Below, one piece after another: positions 1-8,236 of a stretch of DNA of 19,614 nt. Below the pieces are notes generated by a model that saw only the letters and a list, made by a program, of their open reading frames with translations, made no database searches and was not told the origin of the DNA. The first letter of the stretch is position 1, and each line of letters opens with the position of its first letter. Source of the stretch: CAZXVW01 sp964644025 (GTDB taxonomy: Bacteria; Acidobacteriota; Terriglobia; Bryobacterales; Bryobacteraceae). The position numbers were made by a program, and so were the translations under genes. The DNA lies in contig CAZXVW010000063.1 of the NCBI GenBank assembly GCA_964644025.1, forward strand, positions 1 to 19,614, written 5' to 3'.

Positions 1-357
1 TGGAAACAGAGCCGGGAGTTCGGGGTGGTCAACGAGGGGTCCAACCGGCTCTGGAAACTGGGTACGTTCGCCTTCTACTACCTCCGCGGCCGCTGGGTCC
101 ATGGACCGAACTTCCGCTACCCGGCCATGCGGTTTGCCGGCGTGCCGGAAGAACGGTTGTCCGGGCACCTGTACCTGGACTGGAGCAAGCACGGCGCCGC
201 CCGGGAACTTCCCGCCCGGAAGCCCCGCCTCATCGCCAAGCACCGCGGCCGCTCCATCGAGGAACTGGCGCGCCTGCAGGACGGCCAGCCGTTCAGCGCT
301 TACGGAACCACGAGAATTGAGCACGCCCGCCCGGCCCAGCTAGCCGGAGGAGACTAG
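1..357 (+). CDS. C-terminal part of an unrecognised protein (5' truncated by window edge)
   Basis: The frame is open from base 1, so the gene starts outside the window; only the last 118 codons and the TAG at 355-357 are seen. The visible part opens WKQSREFGVVNEGSNRLW, continues with an aromatic, possibly membrane-associated stretch (TFAFYYLRGRWVHG), and ends in a basic and polar tail with many Arg, Pro and Ala residues. No catalytic motif or domain is recognisable. The LWKLGTFAFYYLRGRW stretch faintly recalls the tails of B12-binding radical SAM proteins, but that resemblance is too weak for a functional name. Codon use (C/G third positions) matches the neighbours, so coding is likely. It precedes the GH51 gene on the same strand by about 150 bp, with a hairpin between them. 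Confidence 0.6.
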   Translation, partial: WKQSREFGVVNEGSNRLWKLGTFAFYYLRGRWVHGPNFRYPAMRFAGVPEERLSGHLYLDWSKHGAARELPARKPRLIAKHRGRSIEELARLQDGQPFSAYGTTRIEHARPAQLAGGD

Positions 358-384
358 CCGCTCCGGCGCTTTCAGAGTCCCCTT

Positions 385-403
385 GCTGCGTTTTCCCCGC
401 AGC
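385..403 (+). terminator. Inverted repeat after the first gene, terminator-like without U-tract
   Basis: GCTGCG at 385-390 pairs perfectly with CGCAGC at 398-403 around a 7-nt T/C-rich loop, 28 bp after the stop of the first gene. A perfect 14-bp palindrome (AGCGGCCGGCCGCT, 401-414) overlaps its end. No T-run follows, so it is not a canonical intrinsic terminator. A TATGAT hexamer at 416-421 could be a -10 element for the GH51 gene, but no convincing -35 lies at 16-18 bp. Confidence 0.25.
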
Positions 404-508
404 GGCCGGCCGCTATATGATCAGAAAATGGGCCATGGGGCCGGCGAACCGGTTCGGCCACACAGGCGCCGCAGTTCCCCTCAGGGCTCAGGAAGGAGTG
501 CTGTACCG

Positions 509-2116
509 ATGTCAAATGCAATCAGAAGGCGTACCTTCTTGACGTCGGCGGCTTCCGCCGGCCTGGCGGCCGCGCCCGCTCCGGCGGCCGATGCGGTGCT
601 GGAAATCCACCCCGCCGAGCTCGGTCCGGAGATCAGCCGCCACCTCTACGGGCAATTCATTGAACATCTCGGCGGGGTGATCTATGACGGTATCTGGGTG
701 GGACCAGACTCCCGGGCGCCCAACCTCGGCGGCATCCGCAAGCAGTTCATCGATGACATGAAGCGGATCGGCGCGCCGAACTTCCGGTGGCCGGGTGGCT
801 GCTTCGCCGACAGCTACCACTGGCGCGACGGCATCGGCCCGCGCCGGCAGCGGCCCCGGACATACAATCTCTGGCAGACGCGGATGCCGGAAGGCGTGGA
901 TGCCACCGAAACCAACCAGTTCGGCACCGATGAGTTCGCCGCGCTCTGCCGCCTGGTCGGCGCGGAGCCTTATATCACCGCCAATGTCGGCTCCGGTAGC
1001 CCGCGGGAGTTTCACGAGTGGGTGATGTACGCCAACGCGCCCGTCGGTACCGTGAGCCTGGCCGACCTCAGGGCCAAACACGGCCACCCGGAACCGTACC
1101 ACGTCCGTTACTGGGGCGTTGGCAATGAAGCCTGGGGATGCGGCGGCAACTTCAGCCCCGCTGAATACGCCACCGAGTTCCGCCGCTTCGTCACCCGGTT
1201 TCCCACCCACTACGGCAGGCCGTTCCTGGTTGCCGTGGGACCGAGCGGCGGCCGCCCGGACGGCCACCTGGGCTGGACCCGCGGGTTCTTCGAGGCCATG
1301 CGCGGCCATGGCCGCGGCGCCTGGCCCGCCGGCTGGGCGCTGCATTATTACACACGCCCCCGTCGCTCGCCAAAGGCGGACGCCAACTCCCCCCAGCGCT
1401 GGTACGACATTCTCCAGGCCGGCGCCCGGATGGAGTGGCTGATCGAAGAGCACTGGAAGACGATGGGGGAGTTCGACCCCGAGCACCGGGTCCGGTTCGT
1501 CATCGACGAATGGGGCGTCTGGCAGCCGCGCACCGATCAGCTCGGCGGCCACTACATCTTGACCCAGGTGGGAAACCTGCGCGACGCGCTTCATGCGGCC
1601 CTCACGCTGGACATTTTCAATCGCCACGCTGAAAAGATCGCCATGGCGAACATCGCCCAGACCATCAACTGCCTCCACTCGCTGTTCGAAGCCAAGGGCG
1701 AGCGGTTCGCCCGTACGCCCACCTATTACGTCTTTGAAATGTATGGCCTGCACATGGGGGCGAAGCGGGTTCCCCTCCGCATCGACGCGCCGGACCTCAA
1801 GGTTCCGGTGGGCGACGGCTCGGAGCCGTTGTTCTGTCTGGCCGGTTCCGCCTCGGTCCGGGACCGCCGGTTGGCTCTTACCCTCGTGAACCCGTCGATC
1901 GACGACGATGTCATCGCGCGCATCGACTTGCGGGGCGCGCGGGCCCGGGAAGCCCGCGGCCGCGTGCTCACGCACGGCGACCCCTGGGCGGCCAACAGCC
2001 TCGCTGCTCCGGATACCGTGAAACCCGCCGCGTTCCCCGTCGATGCTTCGGCTGCTCCCTTGCGGGTCCGCGTGCCGAAACACTCGGTGGCCGCGATTGA
2101 ATTGCGTCTGGTTTGA
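509..2116 (+). CDS. Tat-exported GH51 alpha-L-arabinofuranosidase
   Basis: Glycoside hydrolase family 51 enzyme, 535 aa, predicted to release terminal alpha-L-arabinofuranose from arabinan, arabinoxylan or arabinogalactan side chains by a retaining mechanism. The ATG at 509 is chosen because GGAAGGAG (491-498) lies 10 bp upstream and because it places a Tat signal (RRRTFLTSAA, then an Ala/Pro-rich hydrophobic stretch, about residues 7-28) at the N-terminus. The frame is open further upstream to an ATG at 383, but that would bury the signal. The clan GH-A barrel carries the acid/base Glu207 in GVGNEAWG and the nucleophile Glu334 in VIDEWGVW. The C-terminal beta domain (about residues 410-535) ends the protein. 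Length is normal for the family (about 500 aa plus signal). Many GH51 enzymes are cytoplasmic, so Tat export is notable. The alpha-galactosidase-like gene follows after 19 bp, probably in one operon. Confidence 0.93.
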   Translation: MSNAIRRRTFLTSAASAGLAAAPAPAADAVLEIHPAELGPEISRHLYGQFIEHLGGVIYDGIWVGPDSRAPNLGGIRKQFIDDMKRIGAPNFRWPGGCFADSYHWRDGIGPRRQRPRTYNLWQTRMPEGVDATETNQFGTDEFAALCRLVGAEPYITANVGSGSPREFHEWVMYANAPVGTVSLADLRAKHGHPEPYHVRYWGVGNEAWGCGGNFSPAEYATEFRRFVTRFPTHYGRPFLVAVGPSGGRPDGHLGWTRGFFEAMRGHGRGAWPAGWALHYYTRPRRSPKADANSPQRWYDILQAGARMEWLIEEHWKTMGEFDPEHRVRFVIDEWGVWQPRTDQLGGHYILTQVGNLRDALHAALTLDIFNRHAEKIAMANIAQTINCLHSLFEAKGERFARTPTYYVFEMYGLHMGAKRVPLRIDAPDLKVPVGDGSEPLFCLAGSASVRDRRLALTLVNPSIDDDVIARIDLRGARAREARGRVLTHGDPWAANSLAAPDTVKPAAFPVDASAAPLRVRVPKHSVAAIELRLV

Positions 2117-2135
2117 AAAGGAGAGCAACAACGAC

Positions 2136-4181
2136 ATGAGCAGTTCAGTTTCCCGAAGAGGGTTTGTGAAAGGCCTGGCGAGCGCTCCGGCCGCGGGAAG
2201 GTTGGCCGCCGCCACGGAATCTCCGGCCGGTGACTTGCCCCCGCTCTGGGTCACCCTGGAGACAGCCGAGGTCCGCTCCTCCGGCAATCGCCTGACCGCG
2301 CGGACCGCCGCGGTCGAACGCACCTGGAAATGGACCGGCAAGGGCCTGGTGACCACCGGGTTTCGCCGCCTACGCACCGGCCGCCAGTGGGCCTCGCTCG
2401 AGCCGGCCTACGCCGCCGACTGGGATTACCCGGGGCTGATCGGCGGCCGGACCGCGGCCCGCCTGCGCAGCCTCACGGCAAAACCGGTTCGCTTCGATCC
2501 GTTCACCTCGGACCATATCGAAGTGGTCGCCGAGATCCACTACCCGGCTGCCAGGGTCGCGCTCCAGTACGTGATTTGGGTTTACCCCAACGCACCCGGC
2601 TTCCGCACCGAGCTTCGCGTCAAGGCGCTGGCCGGCTTCCAGCCTGCGGCGGTGAAGCCCCAGCCGGCTCCCCGCGCCGAGTATCTTCCGCTGGCCGTCG
2701 GCAAGGCTGCCCGCCGGGCCATCGGCTATTACAACCAGACGCAGCGGCGCAACACGCCCCAAACTCCGCTGCTGCGGGAAGAGGTCCGCACCGGTGCCCT
2801 GTCCGGCGCCGAATCCTGGGACTGGGCCAGCTTGTTCGCCGTGGAAGCCGGCGCGGAGGGCTTCTGCCTGGTCAAGGAGTCTCATAAGTGCGTCAACCAG
2901 CCGGGCGTCAACACCGGCGACTTCCGGTGCGGCCCCTGGGGCGTGGCCAGCACCGGCTGGGGCCCTTCCCCCGGCGACTTCCTCACCACGCGGTTCCGTT
3001 CCTGCTGGGCGAACTGGGCCATCGCTTACGCCAGCGGCCAGGACGGCCGGGAAGCCGCCATCAAATCGTTTGACCGCCTCCGCTACCCCGTCGACCCGCG
3101 CCGCGATATCTATATCATGGCCAATACCTGGGGCAGCGGCGGCAGTTCCGCCGAGAGCCGCGAGGCCGCGCGCGAGGCGAACGTCCTCCGGCAGATCGCC
3201 TCCTGCCGGGACCTCGGCATCGACGTCCAGCAGATCGATGACGGGTGGCAGGGAGACCAGCATAAAACCTGGTTTCCGGTCAAGGACCGCTATCCGGAGG
3301 GCTGGAAGAACGTGCGGGCGGCGGCGCGGAAAGCCGGCGTCAAGCTCGGCCTTTGGGCCGCCTGGGTGATCGGCGCCGACGCCCTGCGGAAGACCTATGA
3401 CGAGGGCGGCTTCAACTATTACAAAATCGATTTCGCCAACCTGAACACCTACGACAAGCTGGAAGGTCTCATCGACAAGATGCGCCGCCTCATCCGCCAC
3501 TCCGGCCACACCGTGCGCGTGAACTGGGACGTGACGGAAAACCCGCCGCGCGTCGGCTATTACTTCGCCCGGGACCTCGGCAACATCTACCTGGAAAACC
3601 GCAAGCCGATCTTTCCCGCCCACGTCGTCTACATCCCTCACCTGGTGTTGCGCGACGCCTGGCAACTGGCCCGCTACACGAACCTCAACCGCTTCCAGAT
3701 CACCGTGCAGAACATCGAGCGGGTCAACCGCCAGACCAGCGACGCTTATCTGCACAATCATCCCTACTGCGTCGCCATTACGTTGATGGGTTCGCCGATC
3801 TTTTTTCAGGAGACGACTTACTACACCGGCCAGGCGCGCGATCAGATCCGTCCCTTGCTGGCGCTGTACAAGCGGCACCGCCGCCAGATGTACCGGGGAT
3901 ACGTCTTCCCCATCGGCGATGAGCCGGATAACTCCAGTTGGACCGGGTTCCAGAACCACGATCCGGAAACCAGTGCCGGTTACCTGACCATCTTTCGCGA
4001 GCTGCACGCCACCGAATACAGAAGGGCGATTCCGCTGCGTTTCCTCGCGGGAAAGCGCATCCGCCTGACCGATCTTCGGAACAAGAAAACGCGAACCCTG
4101 CGCGTGCCCGCCGACGGCAAGGTGCGGTTTGAGATCAGCCCCGCCCCCGGCTTCCTGTTTCTGCGCTACGAGCTGCTATGA
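2136..4181 (+). CDS. Tat-exported GH36-like (clan GH-D) alpha-galactosidase
   Basis: Predicted exported glycoside hydrolase of the melibiase/GH36 type, 681 aa, probably cleaving alpha-galactosides. The ATG at 2136 is preferred: AAGGAG (2118-2123) lies 12 bp upstream and the protein then starts with a Tat signal (SRRGFVKGLASAP, residues 5-17). The open frame extends back into the GH51 gene but has no support there. An N-terminal beta-sandwich (about residues 40-315) precedes a TIM barrel starting at DIYIMANTWGSGG. The barrel contains QQIDDGWQGD (Asp368/Asp369) and YYKIDFAN, where Asp432 is the expected nucleophile. The usual GH36 acid/base motif is not obvious; Asp465 (NWDVTENPPR) or Asp480 (ARDLGN) are candidates. 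A C-terminal beta domain closes the protein. Clan membership is secure; exact substrate, and GH36 versus a neighbouring clan family, is less so. Confidence 0.82.
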   Translation: MSSSVSRRGFVKGLASAPAAGRLAAATESPAGDLPPLWVTLETAEVRSSGNRLTARTAAVERTWKWTGKGLVTTGFRRLRTGRQWASLEPAYAADWDYPGLIGGRTAARLRSLTAKPVRFDPFTSDHIEVVAEIHYPAARVALQYVIWVYPNAPGFRTELRVKALAGFQPAAVKPQPAPRAEYLPLAVGKAARRAIGYYNQTQRRNTPQTPLLREEVRTGALSGAESWDWASLFAVEAGAEGFCLVKESHKCVNQPGVNTGDFRCGPWGVASTGWGPSPGDFLTTRFRSCWANWAIAYASGQDGREAAIKSFDRLRYPVDPRRDIYIMANTWGSGGSSAESREAAREANVLRQIASCRDLGIDVQQIDDGWQGDQHKTWFPVKDRYPEGWKNVRAAARKAGVKLGLWAAWVIGADALRKTYDEGGFNYYKIDFANLNTYDKLEGLIDKMRRLIRHSGHTVRVNWDVTENPPRVGYYFARDLGNIYLENRKPIFPAHVVYIPHLVLRDAWQLARYTNLNRFQITVQNIERVNRQTSDAYLHNHPYCVAITLMGSPIFFQETTYYTGQARDQIRPLLALYKRHRRQMYRGYVFPIGDEPDNSSWTGFQNHDPETSAGYLTIFRELHATEYRRAIPLRFLAGKRIRLTDLRNKKTRTLRVPADGKVRFEISPAPGFLFLRYELL

Positions 4182-4246
4182 ATCAAAGCCGCTGCCGGCA
4201 GCCGCGGCAACCGGAGCCGGCCCGCGCGCTCAGCCGGTGGCGCCCG

Positions 4247-5656
4247 TCACACCTTTTGCGGTACGACGTACGGCTGGCGGTAATCACGGGTCAGCAGTTT
4301 ATTCGCCTCCGCGTCGCCCACGCAGCGTTCGGCTTTCGGGTCAAACTGAATCGAGCGGCCGGTGCGCCAGGCGATGTTGGCCAGGTGGGCCAGCGCCGAA
4401 GAATAGTGCAGTTCCTCGGGTCCGGCCCGCAGGTCGGATTCCTTCCGGCTGCGAACGGCCTTGATGAAGCTCGCGAAATGGGGCAGGTTCGTGATGTTGC
4501 CTTCGCCCACCGCGCTCGGGCCTTTCTCCCGCGGCACCGCCAACTGGCGGACCATGCCGCCGGCCTCGGCCTTTGGCCCCGGCTCCGCTTTCTTGCCCAG
4601 GAAGGTGTAATAACTCGAGTAATCCGGCATGATCATGTAGCCCTCGGTGCCCAGGAAGATCACGCCGACCGCGTTGCGCTTGTCCAGGAAGATGAACTCC
4701 TTGCCCATCCCCGCTTCGGCGTTCGTGTAGCCGCTCCGGGTCTCGAAGGTGACCAGCAGGTCGCGGCCCGCCCACTGGTACATCACCGCGTGCACCTGCG
4801 GGTATTGCTGCGCGCCGAGGTCCACGTAGACGCCGCCCATCGAGGCTACCTTGCTCGGATGCGTGTCCAGATCCAGCCCCCACCGGATGATGTCCAGCTC
4901 ATGCACGCCCTGGTTGCCGATGTCGCCGTTGCCGTAGTTGAACAGCAGATGCCAGCCCCGGTGGCGCTCGGTGGCATATGGCTCGTACGGCGCCGGCCCC
5001 TGCCACATGTCCCAGTCCAGCCCCTTCGGGATTGGCTTCTCGACAATCTTCTGGAAGCCCCGGCGCTTCTTGTAAGCAATGCCCCGCGCCATGTAGACGC
5101 GCCCGATCACGCCCTCCTTAAGTTTGCGGATGCCTTCCACGATGTTCGGGCTGCTGCGGTTCTGCGTTCCGTGCTGGACGATCCGCTGATACTTCCGGGC
5201 GGCCTTCACAAGCTGGCGCCCTTCGAAGATGTTGTGCGAGCCTGGCTTCTCCACAAAGACATCCTTGCCGGCCTGGCAGGCCCAGATGGTGCCGAGCGAG
5301 TGCCAGTGATTCGGCGTGGCGAAAGAGACGGCGTCAATCGAGGCGTCATCGAAGATCCGTCTCATGTCATTGCAGGCGGCTACCTTCCGCCCGGACAGTT
5401 TCTCGTAATCGGCGAGCCGCTGGTTCAGGACCGTCTGGTCGACGTCGCAGAAAGTTGCAATCTCGACGTTCTGGTCCGCCAGTTCGTGGAAAGCGGCGAT
5501 GTGCGACCGGCCCCGGCCGCGCAGGCCGATGATCCCCACGCGGATCCGGTCGTTTGGGCTCCGGCGGGTTGCGGCCACCGCCGGCGCCCCCAGCGCGGAC
5601 AGCCCGGCGGCTCCCGCCGACGATTTCATGAATTCGCGGCGATTGGTAACTTTCAT
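4247..5656 (-). CDS. Tat-exported Gfo/Idh/MocA family NAD(P)-dependent protein
   Basis: Gfo/Idh/MocA protein, 469 aa, with a Tat signal (NRREFMKSSAGAAG, residues 5-18). A Rossmann nucleotide-binding loop follows at residues 41-52 (GIIGLRGRGRSH). Family motifs ATPNHWHS (113-120) and EKPGSHN (136-142, catalytic-type Lys137) come next. The C-terminal substrate domain carries GDIGNQGVHELDIIRWGL (244-261) with His252 and Asp255. The ATG at 5656 has AGGAGAG a few bases upstream. Tat export fits a protein folded around its cofactor before secretion, as in Zymomonas glucose-fructose oxidoreductase. Acidobacteria and planctomycetes encode many such paralogues of unknown substrate. Some family relatives (GH109 and others) use NAD+ to hydrolyse glycosides, so this could be a glycosidase rather than a dehydrogenase. 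It converges on the alpha-galactosidase gene (65-bp gap) and is divergent from the DUF5060 gene (52-bp gap). Confidence 0.9.
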   Translation of the reverse strand: MKVTNRREFMKSSAGAAGLSALGAPAVAATRRSPNDRIRVGIIGLRGRGRSHIAAFHELADQNVEIATFCDVDQTVLNQRLADYEKLSGRKVAACNDMRRIFDDASIDAVSFATPNHWHSLGTIWACQAGKDVFVEKPGSHNIFEGRQLVKAARKYQRIVQHGTQNRSSPNIVEGIRKLKEGVIGRVYMARGIAYKKRRGFQKIVEKPIPKGLDWDMWQGPAPYEPYATERHRGWHLLFNYGNGDIGNQGVHELDIIRWGLDLDTHPSKVASMGGVYVDLGAQQYPQVHAVMYQWAGRDLLVTFETRSGYTNAEAGMGKEFIFLDKRNAVGVIFLGTEGYMIMPDYSSYYTFLGKKAEPGPKAEAGGMVRQLAVPREKGPSAVGEGNITNLPHFASFIKAVRSRKESDLRAGPEELHYSSALAHLANIAWRTGRSIQFDPKAERCVGDAEANKLLTRDYRQPYVVPQKV

Positions 5657-5708
5657 GATCTCTCCTTCCTCTGGCGTGGCCCGGCGGCCCCGCGTAAACT
5701 AGAAAATA

Positions 5709-7559
5709 ATGATACCGCGTGCGCTGCTTGTGGGGATAGTGTTCGTTTCGCCGCTCCTCGCGCAGACCCCGTGCCCGGATACGCCGGTTTACTCGCCCTG
5801 CGACCTGCTTTTCGAATTGAACGGCCGGGAAGCGGCCGCCCACCCGAATCCGTACGTGGACGTGGAACTGCACGCCGAGTTCCGCTCGCCCGAGTTTCAC
5901 ACCTTCCTAATGCGGGCCTTCTGGGACGGCGGCCGCCGGATGGTGATCCGCTTCACCCCCACCGAACCTGGCCGGTGGGATTACCGCGTCACCAGCAACA
6001 TCGGCCGCTTCGACGGCCAGGTCGGCAGCCTCACCGCCGTGGCTTCGGACGCGAAAGGTTTCGTCCGCGTGGCCAACGTTCATCATTTCTCCTATACCGA
6101 GCGCGGCGTCCGCCCCATCCCCCACCTGTGGATGGGTGACACCAGTTACCGGTTTGCCGTCATGGATCGCGCATTGTTCGAAAAAATGGTCGACGTGCGC
6201 GCCGAGCAGAAGTTTAACCACATTCGCGGGCTGGTGATGGGAGAGCTTCCCGGCATGGAAGCGGCCTACCCGGATCCCGACCATCCGAATCCGGCCTACT
6301 TCCGCGAACTCGATGAACGCGTTCGCTACATGAATCAGAAGGGCATCACCGCGGACCTGATCCTGGGTGGTGACCGGAACTACCTGGTCAAGAAGTTTCC
6401 CACCTGGAAGCAGCGCGAACGTTACCTTACCTATATCGTCTCCCGTTACGCGCCGATGAACGTCACCTGGCAACTGGTCCAGGAATTCGAGGAATACCCG
6501 GACGGCCGCGCGGTGCTCAAGCAGCTCGGGACGCTCCTGAAGCAGCTCGATCCGTATCACCATCCGCGGTCCACCCACACCACGGCCACCTCGGCGCCGC
6601 TGCTGGGCGACGGCTGGATGGACTACATCATCTATCAGTCATCCGATGACGCGCTCGGCGCCATCGAGCACCAGCTCTACGCCGTCCCGCAGGTGAACGC
6701 CGAGTTCGCCTACGAGGACTCCGGCGCCGGCCGGACGCACCGGCATCATGTCGACACGGATACCTTCCGGAAACGCCTCTGGAACGCGACCATGGACGGC
6801 CAGTACCCCACCTTCGGCAATACGGGAACTTACGGGGGCAGCTTCGAGCCCAGCGCGGAGTACCTCCACTCGCCCGGCGCCGAGCAGATGACCCACTGGT
6901 ACGATTTCTTCTCCCGCACCCGGCACTGGGAGCTGGAACCTTATTTCGACGTCGACGGCGGCCGCGCGCTCGCGCTCACCGGCGTCGAGTACATCATCTA
7001 CCTGGAAAAGCCCGGCCCGGTCGAGCTGGTGACGGAAAAGAAAAGCTACAAGGTCTACTGGTTCAACCCGATTACCGGCGAATTCCTGAAACAGAAAAAG
7101 GATTATAAGGGGGAACGCTTCTCTGGCCGGCCCCCGGACCTCGCCCACGATTGGGTGCTTCACCTTTCCCGGGACGGCAGGAAGGAGGACATGCTCAAGC
7201 GCTGGTACTTTGAATCCCGTCCCGTACCAATCCAGGAAGTGGAGGTGGACCCCAGGCGCGTTCCCTTTGAATTGGCCGAGCCCGGCGGGACCAACTTGCC
7301 GGTAGGCAAACCCGTCAAGTACGCCCTCACACTTACCCGCGAGAACCGGGCCACCAGTTCCATGATGTACCTGGTCACCGGCGAGGTCACCGCCAGCGGC
7401 CAGGGTTACCGCGTATTGGGAACCGGCCCGGCAGGGACGTTTACCATTCCTCACGCTCTGGTCCGGCGCCTGCCCGGAACCATCAACCTGCGCTTGCTGG
7501 GCATGAACCGGCTCGGCAAGGTCTACTCGCTCATCCGGGTCTTCCAGCTCACCCAATGA
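5709..7559 (+). CDS. Secreted DUF5060/DUF4038 (apiosidase-like) glycoside hydrolase
   Basis: Putative exported glycosidase, 616 aa. Residues 1-19 form a Sec-type signal peptide (hydrophobic, ending LLAQ). Residues about 30-115 look like the DUF5060 immunoglobulin-like domain (AFWDGGRRMVIRFTPTEPG). Residues about 125-430 form a DUF4038/apiosidase-like TIM barrel opening with HHFSYTERGVRPIPHLWMGDTS. Likely catalytic acids are Glu259, Glu261 or Glu262 (TWQLVQEFEEYP) and Glu332 or Glu336 (VNAEFAYED). A C-terminal beta region (about 490-616) follows. GH140 apiosidases share this fold, but the substrate here is inferred only. The ATG at 5709 lacks a Shine-Dalgarno; TAAACT at 5695-5700 could be a -10 giving a near-leaderless mRNA. 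The stop overlaps the tsaB start (ATGA). Confidence 0.8.
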   Translation: MIPRALLVGIVFVSPLLAQTPCPDTPVYSPCDLLFELNGREAAAHPNPYVDVELHAEFRSPEFHTFLMRAFWDGGRRMVIRFTPTEPGRWDYRVTSNIGRFDGQVGSLTAVASDAKGFVRVANVHHFSYTERGVRPIPHLWMGDTSYRFAVMDRALFEKMVDVRAEQKFNHIRGLVMGELPGMEAAYPDPDHPNPAYFRELDERVRYMNQKGITADLILGGDRNYLVKKFPTWKQRERYLTYIVSRYAPMNVTWQLVQEFEEYPDGRAVLKQLGTLLKQLDPYHHPRSTHTTATSAPLLGDGWMDYIIYQSSDDALGAIEHQLYAVPQVNAEFAYEDSGAGRTHRHHVDTDTFRKRLWNATMDGQYPTFGNTGTYGGSFEPSAEYLHSPGAEQMTHWYDFFSRTRHWELEPYFDVDGGRALALTGVEYIIYLEKPGPVELVTEKKSYKVYWFNPITGEFLKQKKDYKGERFSGRPPDLAHDWVLHLSRDGRKEDMLKRWYFESRPVPIQEVEVDPRRVPFELAEPGGTNLPVGKPVKYALTLTRENRATSSMMYLVTGEVTASGQGYRVLGTGPAGTFTIPHALVRRLPGTINLRLLGMNRLGKVYSLIRVFQLTQ

Positions 7560-8236
7560 AGCCGCGGATCATTTCACTGGACACTACCAGCGAGTTCGGC
7601 AGCCTGGCCTTGCTGGAGGGTACCCGGCTGATCGAGGAGGTTCCGCTTCACGCGCCCGGCGGCTTCGGGCACATCCTCTACGGCCATCTCGACCGGCTGC
7701 TGGCCCGGCACGGCTGGCGAATCCAGGGCGTCGACTGTTTCGCCTCGGCCTCGGGGCCGGGTTCGTTTACCGGCGTCCGCGTTGGCCTGGCGGCTGTCAA
7801 GGGCCTGGCCGAGGCCACCGGCAAGCCGGTGGTGGCGGTCTCCAATCTCAGGGCGCTCGCTTGGTTCGGTTCGGCCGCTCTCCGGGCCACCGTGCTGGAT
7901 GCCCGCCGGGGCGAGATCTATGGGGCGGTGTACAATCAAGGATTCGAGCCGGTTCGTCCGGAGCAAGTCACCCGGTTCCCCGCCTGGCTGGCTTCCCTTC
8001 CCGAGGAAGAGCTGGAGTTCATTTCCACCGGGTTCGCTCCCTTCCGGGCCGCGCTGGCGGGCACCCGCTTTCAATCTGCGCCCGTCACCGAGGCGCCCCG
8101 TGCACTGGCGGGCGCCATCGGCTGTATTGCCGCCCGGGAATGGGAGGCTGGCCGCGGGCTGGACCCGGCCGCCATTGACGCAAATTACGTCCGCCGTTCC
8201 GACGCTGAACGCTTTTGGAAGGACCCGGCCCCATGA
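7556..8236 (+). CDS. tsaB: tRNA threonylcarbamoyladenosine biosynthesis protein TsaB
   Basis: TsaB, 226 aa (E. coli 231 aa), an ASKHA-fold cytoplasmic protein that scaffolds TsaD and TsaE. The complex transfers the threonylcarbamoyl group from TC-AMP to A37 of tRNAs decoding ANN codons. The N-terminus (IISLDTTSEFGSLALLEG) and the family signature GPGSFTGVRVGL (residues 67-78), followed by GLAEATGKPVVAVSNLRAL, make the call firm. The ATG overlaps the stop of the preceding glycosidase (ATGA), so translation is probably coupled, an odd pairing of a housekeeping and a catabolic gene. No rimI or tsaD lies next to it, although rimI commonly follows tsaB; only a 24-codon frame sits there. Confidence 0.95.
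   Translation: MKPRIISLDTTSEFGSLALLEGTRLIEEVPLHAPGGFGHILYGHLDRLLARHGWRIQGVDCFASASGPGSFTGVRVGLAAVKGLAEATGKPVVAVSNLRALAWFGSAALRATVLDARRGEIYGAVYNQGFEPVRPEQVTRFPAWLASLPEEELEFISTGFAPFRAALAGTRFQSAPVTEAPRALAGAIGCIAAREWEAGRGLDPAAIDANYVRRSDAERFWKDPAP

Noticed and set aside
512..2377. 621-codon open frame on the minus strand opposite the GH51 gene
   Set aside because: The sense strand encodes a complete GH51 enzyme with catalytic residues. The antisense frame is long only because GC-rich codons suppress stops, and it shows no domain.
2370..4007. 545-codon minus-strand frame opposite the GH36-like gene
   Set aside because: Antisense shadow of a well-supported enzyme.
4191..4202. Perfect palindrome GCTGCCGGCAGC in the convergent gap as a terminator
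   Set aside because: There is no usable loop or T-run on either strand, so terminator function cannot be supported.
4178..6139. 653-codon plus-strand frame across the Gfo/Idh/MocA gene
   Set aside because: It is antisense to a clear Tat-exported Gfo/Idh/MocA gene and runs into the DUF5060 gene in another frame; no family resemblance.
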